The notes under the pieces: model-generated
The model's database searches: none
Told to the model about the DNA's origin: nothing
What the model saw: the letters and a program-made list of their open reading frames with translations, nothing else
DNA from: Canibacter zhuwentaonis
GTDB lineage: Bacteria > Actinomycetota > Actinomycetes > Actinomycetales > Microbacteriaceae
Reading direction: 5' to 3' (one strand)
Length of the DNA stretch: 57,229 nucleotides
NCBI RefSeq assembly: GCF_018531125.1
Contig: NZ_JAHDSY010000011.1
Translations under genes and position numbers: made by a program
In this document: positions 17,785-24,423 of the stretch, in pieces
How positions within the stretch are numbered: position 1 is the stretch's first letter
How the letters are laid out: each line of letters opens with the position of its first letter

Positions 17785-17790
17785 TAAACT
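17785..17790 (+). promoter_or_regulatory. -10 element (TAAACT) of leaderless serS promoter
   Basis: TAAACT ends 6 nt before the serS ATG at 17797. No Shine-Dalgarno sequence is seen. Confidence 0.5.
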
Positions 17791-17796
17791 CGTAGC

Positions 17797-19068
17797 ATGA
17801 TTGATTTATCCATGTTGCGCCACGACCCTGAGATTTTAAGAGCTTCGCAGCGCGCCCGCGGTAACGATCCGCAAATTGTTGAAGATGCAATTACCGCGGA
17901 TGCTCAGTGGCGGCAGGCGCAGGCAGAATACGAGAGCCTGCGCGCCAATCAGAACCTGTTTAATGCAAAAGTTAAGGCGGCCGATCCCGCCGTGCGAGCC
18001 GAGCTGATCGCGCAGGTAAAAGAACTCGCGCAGCAGGTGAAAGGCGCGCAGCAGCGGGCGGCGCAGGCGCAGCAGCGTGCGGCGCAGGCGGCAGAGCGGA
18101 TCGAAAATGTTGTGCTTGCAGACGTGCCGGCTGGCGATGAAAGTAATTTTGTGACTCTGCGCACACACGGCGAAAAACCGCAGTTTGATTTTGAGATCCG
18201 CGACCATTTAGAGCTGGGCGAAATGCTCGGCGCAATAGATATGCAGCGCGGGGCTAAGGTTTCTGGCGCGCGGTTTTACTTTTTGCGCGGTGTAGGTGCC
18301 TTGCTCGAGCTTGCGATTATGAACCTGGGGCTGCAAAAAGCGCTTGCCGCGGGTTTTATCCCGGTTATCACCCCGACTCTTGTGAAGCCGGAAATTATGC
18401 ACGGCACGGGTTTTCTAGGCGAGCACGCCGCCGAGGTTTATCACCTGCAGCAGCAGGATATGTACCTCACTGGCACGAGCGAGGTTGCTCTCGCTGGGTT
18501 TCACGCCGACGAAATAATTGACCTGCAGGGTGGCAGTATCCGCTATGCCGGATGGTCCACCTGCTACCGTTCTGAGGCGGGATCTCACGGCAAAGACACC
18601 CGAGGTATTATTCGGGTGCATCAGTTTAACAAGCTTGAAATGTTCGTGTACGCAACCCCTGAAAACGCCGCCGTCGAGCACGAGCAGCTCGTGCAGATGC
18701 AGGAGCAGATGTTGCAGGAGCTAGGGCTGAGCTATCGGGTTGTTGACGTTGCGGCTGGCGATCTGGGTTCTAGCGCGGCGCGCAAGTTTGACATTGAAGC
18801 GTGGATTCCAACGCAAAACACTTATCGTGAGCTGACCAGCACTAGCAACTGCACAAGCTATCAGGCGCGGCGGCTGGGCACGCGATTCCGCAACGAGAAC
18901 GGCAAAACCAGTGTTGCGGCAACTGTTAACGGGACGCTTGCAACCACGCGCTGGCTCACCGCGATTCTCGAGACGCACCAGCAGGCTGACGGCAGTGTGA
19001 CGGTGCCAGAAGCGCTGCGACCGTTTATGGGCGGGCTGCGCGTGCTTACCCCGACGGCTGCAAAATAA
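17797..19068 (+). CDS. serS: Seryl-tRNA synthetase
   Basis: 423 residues of class II synthetase. The N-terminal arm (MIDLSMLRHDPEILRASQRARG) is followed by a long Ala/Gln-rich coiled coil (about residues 30-100) that binds the tRNA-Ser long arm. Motif 2 lies around CYRSEAGSHGKDTRGIIRVHQF and motif 3 near VNGTLATTRWLTAILE; TSTSNCTSYQARR is also typical. Normal length. A tRNA-Ser gene lies about 0.9 kb downstream. The upstream intergenic interval 17612-17796 holds only this promoter. Confidence 0.96.
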   Translation: MIDLSMLRHDPEILRASQRARGNDPQIVEDAITADAQWRQAQAEYESLRANQNLFNAKVKAADPAVRAELIAQVKELAQQVKGAQQRAAQAQQRAAQAAERIENVVLADVPAGDESNFVTLRTHGEKPQFDFEIRDHLELGEMLGAIDMQRGAKVSGARFYFLRGVGALLELAIMNLGLQKALAAGFIPVITPTLVKPEIMHGTGFLGEHAAEVYHLQQQDMYLTGTSEVALAGFHADEIIDLQGGSIRYAGWSTCYRSEAGSHGKDTRGIIRVHQFNKLEMFVYATPENAAVEHEQLVQMQEQMLQELGLSYRVVDVAAGDLGSSAARKFDIEAWIPTQNTYRELTSTSNCTSYQARRLGTRFRNENGKTSVAATVNGTLATTRWLTAILETHQQADGSVTVPEALRPFMGGLRVLTPTAAK

Positions 19069-19088
19069 AACGACAAGAGAGCGGATTT

Positions 19089-19937
19089 ATGACCTCCGAT
19101 GTGACAGCGGCTCGAGCAGCGTGCGCGCTAATGATTGCGCTTGACCTTGACGGCACGGTTTTGCACGAGGATGAAACAATAGATGCTGATCTCGCTCAAA
19201 CACTGCGTAAAATTGATGCGCTGCCACACGTTGAAATTGTTCTTGCTACGGGGCGGGCGTTTGATGCAACCCTGCCCGTTGTTGAAAAATTGGGGTTGAG
19301 CTTGCAGTGGCTTGTCTGCTGCAATGGCGCGGTAACGCTGCGCAGGAGCGAACCGAGCGGAGTTTTTGAGAAGCACCGGGTGTGCACCTTTGATCCGTCA
19401 CCGATGCTGCGTCGACTGCGGGAAACACTGCCGGAGGCTAATATAGCGGTTGAGGGCGGCGACGGTGTTTTTTACTATATGCGCGAGATCCCCTTTAAAA
19501 CCCTGCCAAATCGCAGAGAGCTTGTGGACTACGAGCGTCTGCTTACGATCGAGGGCACGCGCGTGGTCGCGGTTTCGCACGGCTACACGCCGCAGGAGTT
19601 TTTAGATATCGCCGATGAGATGCGGCTTAATCACACTGTTTACGCCGTTGGCGAGGCTGTGTGGCTTGATGCGACCAGGGCGGATGTTGATAAATCAACG
19701 GCGCTCGAGCTGGTGCGCAGGGCGCTGCGGGTGCAAGCTGCGGGGGTTTTTGCCGCGGGCGACGGTAATAACGATCTGCAAATGATTGAGTGGGCGGCTG
19801 CGCATGGCACGGCGGTTGCGATGGGGCAGGCATCAGAGCGGATCAAAAACGTGGCAACACGGGTTACGGGCAGTGTTGCCGAGGGGGGTTTAATGCGAGC
19901 ACTGCGCGAATGGGAGCCGTTGAAGCGGGTGTTATAG
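19089..19937 (+). CDS. HAD-IIB (Cof-type) phosphatase
   Basis: 282 residues. Motif I is IALDLDGTVLHEDETI, motif II VLATGR, and motif III/IV FAAGDGNNDLQMIEWA with VAMGQASERIKNVA. This is the Cof/IIB layout with a large C2 cap. Such enzymes dephosphorylate sugar phosphates or cofactor intermediates; the substrate is unknown. The HAD-serS pairing is common in actinobacteria. ATG at 19089 has AAGAGAG about 8 nt upstream, and serS ends 20 bp before it, so the two probably share a transcript. Confidence 0.88.
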   Translation: MTSDVTAARAACALMIALDLDGTVLHEDETIDADLAQTLRKIDALPHVEIVLATGRAFDATLPVVEKLGLSLQWLVCCNGAVTLRRSEPSGVFEKHRVCTFDPSPMLRRLRETLPEANIAVEGGDGVFYYMREIPFKTLPNRRELVDYERLLTIEGTRVVAVSHGYTPQEFLDIADEMRLNHTVYAVGEAVWLDATRADVDKSTALELVRRALRVQAAGVFAAGDGNNDLQMIEWAAAHGTAVAMGQASERIKNVATRVTGSVAEGGLMRALREWEPLKRVL

Positions 19938-19944
19938 GGGAGTT

Positions 19945-19960
19945 GCGGGGTGTGCCCCGC
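19945..19960 (+). terminator. GC hairpin after the HAD gene
   Basis: GCGGGG-TGTG-CCCCGC is a compact 6-bp stem just after the stop. No T-tract follows. Its right arm can alternatively pair as CCCCGCGC with GCGCGGGG at 19973-19980, so the two hairpins exclude each other. Confidence 0.45.
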
Positions 19961-19970
19961 GCAAAATAGA

Positions 19971-19999
19971 TTGCGCGGGGAGTGTATTGCTGGTAGAAT
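19971..19999 (+). promoter_or_regulatory. Promoter of tRNA-Ser
   Basis: TTGCGC (19971-19976) and TAGAAT (19994-19999) are separated by 17 bp. The predicted start falls at the first base of the tRNA, 20006-20007. Confidence 0.7.
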
Positions 20000-20006
20000 T
20001 TGACGC

Positions 20007-20092
20007 GGAAGGTTGTCCGAGCGGCCGAAGGAACTAGTCTTGAAAACTAGCGGGTGAAAGCCTCAAGGGTTCGAATCCCTTACCTTCCGCCA
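20007..20092 (+). tRNA. tRNA-Ser (anticodon TGA)
   Basis: A cloverleaf of class II size. Acceptor GGAAGGT pairs with ACCTTCC, then G73 and an encoded CCA (20090-20092). Anticodon stem CTAGT/ACTAG has loop CTTGAAA, giving anticodon TGA at 20041-20043 (reads UCA). A long variable arm and GGTTCGAATCC T-arm are present. Confidence 0.95.
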
Positions 20093-20095
20093 AAA

Positions 20096-20129
20096 ATGCG
20101 GGCTGATTGTTGCTACAGTCAGCCCGCAT
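20096..20129. terminator. Bidirectional terminator between tRNA-Ser and the aminotransferase gene
   Basis: A perfect 11-bp stem, ATGCGGGCTGA/TCAGCCCGCAT, with a 12-nt loop lies between the tRNA and the convergent aminotransferase gene. A-rich sequence on the left gives a T-run when read from the minus strand. Confidence 0.75.
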
Positions 20130-20143
20130 TGGTTTACCCGGGG

Positions 20144-21352
20144 TTATTTAGTGCCTAGCAGTTGTTGGATTCGCTTTATTCCTTCTAGTAGCGGTTCGTC
20201 TCCGAGTGCGTAGCTAAAGCGGAGGTATCCGCTCGGTCCGAATGCTTCGCCGGGCACTGCGGCAACTTCTGCTTCGCTGAGGATGAGATCCGCCAGTTCG
20301 AGTGAGGTGTTTGCGATTTTGCCGTTGATCTCACGCCCGAGTGCTTCGCTAACATCTGCATACGCGTAAAATGCGCCGTCTGGCATGGGGCAGTTGAAGC
20401 CCTGCACCTTATTAAGCTCGGTAACAATTAGTTTGCGGCGGCGGTTGAATGCTTCGCGCATCTGGTCAATCGGCGCAACCGGCCCTGTGAGTGCCGCGAT
20501 GGCAGCGCGCTGCGCGATGTTGTTAACGTTGCTGGCAAGGTGCGATTGCAGGTTGGCACAGCCTTTCATAACGTCTGACGGACCGATAATCCAGCCGAGC
20601 CGCCAGCCTGTCATGGCGTAACTTTTTGCAACGCCGCTAACGATTAGGGTTTGTTCGGCTAGCTCTGGCACGGCTTTGACGATGCTCACAGCTGTTACGC
20701 CGCCATAGGTTAGATCCTGGTAAATTTCGTCGGTAATAACCCAGATTCCGTGCTCGTAAGCCCAGCGCCCAATGGCGGTTGTTTCTTCCGGGCTGTATAC
20801 CGCGCCGGTTGGGTTTGACGGTGACACAAACACCAGCGCCTTGGTTTTTTCTGTGCGCGCGGCTTCGAGCTGCGCTACTGTGACCTTGTAGCCCTGCTCG
20901 GCTCCTGCGTAAACGGACACTGTTGTGCCGTCGGCGAGTGCGATTGCTTCCGGGTAGGTTGTCCAGAAGGGACCGGGCACAATAACTTCGTCGCCCCTGT
21001 CGCAGAGAATCTGGAAAGCCTCGTAAACGGCCTGTTTGCCGCCGTTTGTGACAATTATTTGGGAGGGCGGATACGTGATTCTGGTTGTTTCTGCGGTTTT
21101 GGCAGAAATTGCCTGCCGCAGCTCAGGCAGACCTGCGGCTGCGGTGTAGCGGAAGTTTGCGGGATCATCGAGTGCTGCGCGTGCGGCAGCTACGATGTGT
21201 GCGGGCGTTGCAAAATCTGGTTCACCCGCGGCATAGCTGATAATTGGTCGTCCGCTGGCTTTGAGCTCTTTTGCTTTGGCATCAACCTTGAGCGTTGCTG
21301 ATTCTGCAATCGCGGAGATTTTCTGCGACAATCGGGTTTTTGTAGTGTTCAC
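20144..21352 (-). CDS. Class I aminotransferase (aspartate-type)
   Basis: 402 residues of fold-type I PLP enzyme, AspB/AAT-Ib group. The Schiff-base Lys lies in VSGVAKSYAMTGWRLGW; SPSNPTGAVY and ISYAAGEPDFATP are family motifs, and the Arg in LRFSYA binds the substrate carboxylate. It most likely transfers amino groups between aspartate and 2-oxoglutarate. GTG at 21352 has TAGAAT seven bases upstream, indicating a leaderless mRNA. It is often found beside secE in actinobacteria, as here. Confidence 0.92.
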   Translation of the reverse strand: MNTTKTRLSQKISAIAESATLKVDAKAKELKASGRPIISYAAGEPDFATPAHIVAAARAALDDPANFRYTAAAGLPELRQAISAKTAETTRITYPPSQIIVTNGGKQAVYEAFQILCDRGDEVIVPGPFWTTYPEAIALADGTTVSVYAGAEQGYKVTVAQLEAARTEKTKALVFVSPSNPTGAVYSPEETTAIGRWAYEHGIWVITDEIYQDLTYGGVTAVSIVKAVPELAEQTLIVSGVAKSYAMTGWRLGWIIGPSDVMKGCANLQSHLASNVNNIAQRAAIAALTGPVAPIDQMREAFNRRRKLIVTELNKVQGFNCPMPDGAFYAYADVSEALGREINGKIANTSLELADLILSEAEVAAVPGEAFGPSGYLRFSYALGDEPLLEGIKRIQQLLGTK

Positions 21353-21359
21353 ACTACTA

Positions 21360-21365
21360 ATTCTA
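21360..21365 (-). promoter_or_regulatory. -10 element (TAGAAT) of leaderless aminotransferase promoter
   Basis: TAGAAT on the minus strand ends 7 nt before the GTG at 21352. It is identical to the tRNA-Ser -10. Confidence 0.5.
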
Positions 21366-21404
21366 TTGATGGAAGCGTAAAAAAGATAATCTTTCTCTGC
21401 AGCT

Positions 21405-21821
21405 TTGAGAAATTTTCAGCTGAACTCGACCCTTGGAACGCAGTTTAACGAGAACGATTTTTACGACCGCGCCACGGCGCTGCATCCGCTTGTGGGCTTT
21501 CTGATCGCGGGAGGTCTGGGCGTTGTTTACGTGTGGCATCGGCGGCTGCAGTTTGCGAGTATGTTGCGCGCGGGCGCGCGCAGAGAAAACTTGCTCACAA
21601 TGCCGGGGCTTGAAATATCGTGGTGGATCGCGCCTGTAATCGCGCTGGCGTTTTTATGCAGTGTTATTTTCTGCGTTGTAACTAAGCCGTTTGAGGGTGT
21701 TTATATGCTGCTGGGCTTGCGCACAATTTTGCCGGCTGTGGCGGGATTTTACTGCGGCGCGCTGCTGTATTGCGGTATGATTCGTGAGCGGCAGCTGTTT
21801 AAGCTGTTTAAGAATCGGTAG
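21405..21821 (+). CDS. Small integral membrane protein of unknown function
   Basis: 138 residues from a TTG at 21405. Three hydrophobic helices lie at about 26-45 (HPLVGFLIAGGLGVVYVW), 70-94 (ISWWIAPVIALAFLCSVIFCVV) and 97-125 (GVYMLLGLRTILPAVAGFYC). Basic residues follow helix 1 and the last helix, so the C-terminus is probably cytoplasmic. I recognise no family. The start is uncertain because no ribosome site is visible, though codon usage resembles neighbouring genes. It is divergent from the aminotransferase gene and upstream of the tRNA-Trp promoter. Confidence 0.6.
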   Translation: MRNFQLNSTLGTQFNENDFYDRATALHPLVGFLIAGGLGVVYVWHRRLQFASMLRAGARRENLLTMPGLEISWWIAPVIALAFLCSVIFCVVTKPFEGVYMLLGLRTILPAVAGFYCGALLYCGMIRERQLFKLFKNR

Positions 21822-21837
21822 CTGAGATAATTATGGT

Positions 21838-21866
21838 TCGACAAATAGCGCGCGGCAGGGTAGACT
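21838..21866 (+). promoter_or_regulatory. Promoter for tRNA-Trp-secE-nusG
   Basis: TCGACA (21838-21843) matches five of six -35 consensus bases and is 17 bp from TAGACT (21861-21866). The predicted start is about 21873, leaving a leader of about 75 nt before the tRNA. Confidence 0.65.
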
Positions 21867-21875
21867 TGAACGGTG

Positions 21876-21941
21876 ACTAGATAATAGTGCCGTGTTGCCG
21901 TGTCCGCAAAAGTGAGCTTGGTTTCAGTTTGATTATCTAGT
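21876..21941 (+). promoter_or_regulatory. Inverted repeat in the tRNA-Trp leader
   Basis: ACTAGATAAT (21876-21885) and ATTATCTAGT (21932-21941) are perfect 10-bp complements 46 nt apart. Almost the whole leader would be looped out, ending 6 nt before the mature tRNA. It could serve in tRNA 5' processing or in regulation. Confidence 0.35.
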
Positions 21942-21947
21942 GCGTTT

Positions 21948-22020
21948 AGGGCGGTGGCACAATTGGTAGCGCAACGGTCTCCAAAACCGTCGGTTGCAGG
22001 TTCGAGTCCTGTCCGCCCTG
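21948..22020 (+). tRNA. tRNA-Trp (anticodon CCA)
   Basis: Acceptor AGGGCGG pairs with CCGCCCT, then G73; CCA is not encoded. Anticodon stem ACGGT/ACCGT has loop CTCCAAA, giving CCA at 21981-21983. T-arm GGTTCGAGTCC is typical. It lies 70 bp upstream of secE, as in many actinobacteria. Confidence 0.96.
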
Positions 22021-22089
22021 CTCCTCAAAGCAAAATAGTTTGAGCGATCGCATTAATTATGCGTAACAGAATTACGGAAAGGAACGTCA

Positions 22090-22353
22090 GTGAGTAGCAG
22101 CGAAGTGCAGTCTGCCGCTTCCATTAGCGGGCAAACTCAGAGCGGTAAGAAGCCTAATTTTGTGATGCGCATAGTGCTCTTTATTAAAGAGGTTATTGCA
22201 GAGCTTAAAAAGGTTACAACCCCGACTCGGAAGCAACTGTGGAACTATTTCCTGGTGGTGCTCGGGTTTGTGCTGATCATGATGGCGTTTGTGTGGTTGC
22301 TTGACCAGGCATTTGGCTGGCTTGCTATAACCATTTTTGGTTCAGCAATATAA
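22090..22353 (+). CDS. secE: Preprotein translocase subunit SecE
   Basis: 87 residues: a hydrophilic N-terminus, the conserved FIKEVIAELKKVTTPTRKQL amphipathic segment, and one membrane helix (about 55-80). It is the essential clamp subunit of SecYEG. GTG at 22090 has GAAAGGA upstream. It is followed 40 bp later by nusG. Confidence 0.95.
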   Translation: MSSSEVQSAASISGQTQSGKKPNFVMRIVLFIKEVIAELKKVTTPTRKQLWNYFLVVLGFVLIMMAFVWLLDQAFGWLAITIFGSAI

Positions 22354-22393
22354 GCTGTAACGGTTGAACTATCGCACTTATAAGGTGGATTAT

Positions 22394-23143
22394 ATGGCAG
22401 ACTCTCAAGAAGAAAACAAGACAGACGCTGTTGTAGCGGAATCTGCGGCGGATGATTCGCAGCAGGCGGCTGCTGCCGAGCAGATAGATAGCGCGGCTGC
22501 TGCCGGTGAGGCAGCTGAAGCTGCTGAGGCTGCAGCTGATCCGTATAAAGAATTCAAAAAAGAACTACGCCGGAAGCCTGGTAAGTGGTATGTTATCCAC
22601 ACCTATGCCGGCTACGAGCGGAAAGTAAAACAGAACCTCTGGAATCGGCGTGAAGTTATGGGCGCCGTTGATGATATCTACGAAATCCAGGTTCCTATGG
22701 AAGATGTTATGGAGGTTAAAAACGGGCAGCGCAAGATGATAACCCGCGTGCGTGTGCCGGGATATGTGATGGTGCGCATGGAACTAACCGAGGATACCTG
22801 GTCAGTTGTGCGACACACCCCGGGCGTGACCGGATTTGTTGGTAACGCTAACGATCCTGTGCCGCTGCGGCTCACCGAAGCCTTCGAAATGCTCAAGAGC
22901 ACGGTTGAAATTGAGGGTGAGAACAAATCTAATGCAGCTGCGCGAGCAGCTGCGAGCGGTAACGTTGAGTTTGAGTTTAAGGTTGGCGAGACCGTCACAA
23001 TCAAAGACGGTTCGTTTGAAAGCCTGCCGGGCACAATTAGCGAGATTAACGCAGCAAGCGGCAAGCTCACCGTGCTGGTTTCACTGTTTGAGCGCGAAAC
23101 TCCGGTTGAGCTTGGTTTCAAACAGGTAGTTAAAATCGTTTAA
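22394..23143 (+). CDS. nusG: Transcription termination/antitermination factor NusG
   Basis: 249 residues. An acidic Ala-rich N-terminal extension (about 1-55) precedes the NGN domain (KWYVIHTYAGYERKVKQNL, VRVPGYVMVRMEL, VRHTPGVTGFVG) and a C-terminal KOW domain (FKVGETVTIKDGSFESLPGTI). ATG at 22394 is chosen because AAGGTGG lies just upstream. It binds RNA polymerase and couples it to Rho or the ribosome. The usual downstream rplK-rplA pair is absent; a strong hairpin follows instead. Confidence 0.95.
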   Translation: MADSQEENKTDAVVAESAADDSQQAAAAEQIDSAAAAGEAAEAAEAAADPYKEFKKELRRKPGKWYVIHTYAGYERKVKQNLWNRREVMGAVDDIYEIQVPMEDVMEVKNGQRKMITRVRVPGYVMVRMELTEDTWSVVRHTPGVTGFVGNANDPVPLRLTEAFEMLKSTVEIEGENKSNAAARAAASGNVEFEFKVGETVTIKDGSFESLPGTISEINAASGKLTVLVSLFERETPVELGFKQVVKIV

Positions 23144-23157
23144 GAAACGATGTTATA

Positions 23158-23183
23158 CGGGGCGAGATTTTTATCTCGCCCCG
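23158..23183 (+). terminator. Strong hairpin after nusG
   Basis: An 11-bp stem CGGGGCGAGAT/ATCTCGCCCCG with a 4-nt T loop lies 15 bp after nusG. A weak T-rich stretch (GGATTTTAG) follows. It separates nusG from the kinase gene. Confidence 0.75.
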
Positions 23184-23214
23184 CGGATTTTAGTGAGATA
23201 AACTAATTCGTGTT

Positions 23215-24423
23215 ATGAACAATCACGAAACGGGTGCATTAAACAAACGGTCGCGCAGGCAGCCGCCACCGTTGCTGCCCGGTTTTAAGTATCTTGCTGA
23301 TATTGGCTCGGGCGGCTTTGCCGATGTTTACAAATACGCGCAAGATTTACCGCACCGCACAGTCGCGGTAAAAGCGCCAAAACAGTACACCGCCGAGACG
23401 TACACGCAGTTCATCCACGAGGTGCAGATGCTTGCCCCGATAGCGGATCATCCCGCAGTGGTTTCACTGTACCAGGTGGCAGTTGCGGCAGATGGCAGAC
23501 CATGCCTAATTATGGAACTGTGCTCAAGGCAGATTAAACCAACCAGATTGGAAACGCAACAGCTATCGGCTGAAACCGTTTTAGCAACCGGGGTGCGGAT
23601 CGCCGGCGCGCTTGAAACCGCACACCGGGCGGGGATTATCCACCGCGATATTAAGCCCACAAACATACTGATAAACCAGCGCGGGCACGCGGCACTAACA
23701 GACTTTGGCATCGCCGCTCAGACGCGAAAAATAGACGGAGGTGTGCAACACGCGCTCACAATTCCGTGGGCGGCCCCTGAAGTTGTTAGCCGCAACACAC
23801 CGGGAACCGTTGCGAGTGATATTTGGTCGCTCGCAATTACGCTGTGGCAGTTATTGGCGGGCAGGCGGCTGTTTGATCCGCGTGCCCAAGACAAAGCATT
23901 AGCAGAGCGCGCAAAAGCGTGGCAGCAAAACATTATTAAAGCGCAGTATGAGTCGTTGCCCTGCCTGGAAGCTGAGGTGCTCGACCCAGTATTTATGCGG
24001 GCGCTGCAGCAGAATCCCGCCGCCAGGTATTCGAGTATGGCGCATTTTGCGGCAGAGCTGCAGGTCGCGCAGAAAAAGCTGGGGTACGCCGTAACGTACT
24101 GTGATGTTTACACGCCGGGGCAGGGTGCGGTCACAGAGCAGGCAACAAACATAACCTCGCTGCAGCTTGCGCCTGATCGATCCGCTCGAAAAGCCGTCAG
24201 GCTGGCAAACAAGCGGGCAGCGGCGGATCGCAAACCGCAGGATATATGGGGCTCAGCAGAGCCCGTCCCGGAGGTTACACAGTCTGTTTTTAAGATGCGC
24301 CCGGCTGTCGCGCTGCGGGCTGATTCGGGCTCTAAAAAACTGCGATATGCGGTGTATACGGTCGCGGGGGTTGCGGTAATTAGCGTGCTCGTGGCCGCCG
24401 TGAGACTGCTGGGGTTGTTCTAG
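23215..24423 (+). CDS. Membrane-anchored Ser/Thr protein kinase
   Basis: 402 residues. A PknB-like kinase domain covers about 24-290: Gly loop IGSGGFADVY, ATP Lys53 in VAVK, catalytic loop HRDIKPTN (D145), DFG (D163), APE and a conserved DIWSLAITLW. All catalytic residues are present. A juxtamembrane basic region follows and a single helix ends the protein (about 376-400), so there is essentially no extracellular sensor domain. TAAACT (23199-23204) 10 nt before the ATG suggests a very short leader. It is translationally adjacent (TAGTG overlap) to the giant Ig-like protein. It probably phosphorylates members of this cluster or FHA proteins. Confidence 0.9.
   Translation: MNNHETGALNKRSRRQPPPLLPGFKYLADIGSGGFADVYKYAQDLPHRTVAVKAPKQYTAETYTQFIHEVQMLAPIADHPAVVSLYQVAVAADGRPCLIMELCSRQIKPTRLETQQLSAETVLATGVRIAGALETAHRAGIIHRDIKPTNILINQRGHAALTDFGIAAQTRKIDGGVQHALTIPWAAPEVVSRNTPGTVASDIWSLAITLWQLLAGRRLFDPRAQDKALAERAKAWQQNIIKAQYESLPCLEAEVLDPVFMRALQQNPAARYSSMAHFAAELQVAQKKLGYAVTYCDVYTPGQGAVTEQATNITSLQLAPDRSARKAVRLANKRAAADRKPQDIWGSAEPVPEVTQSVFKMRPAVALRADSGSKKLRYAVYTVAGVAVISVLVAAVRLLGLF

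Noticed and set aside
21873..21884. Leaderless mini-gene GTG-ACT-AGA-TAA after the tRNA-Trp promoter
   Set aside because: Three codons at the predicted start site are most likely chance; the transcript is explained by the tRNA-secE-nusG operon.
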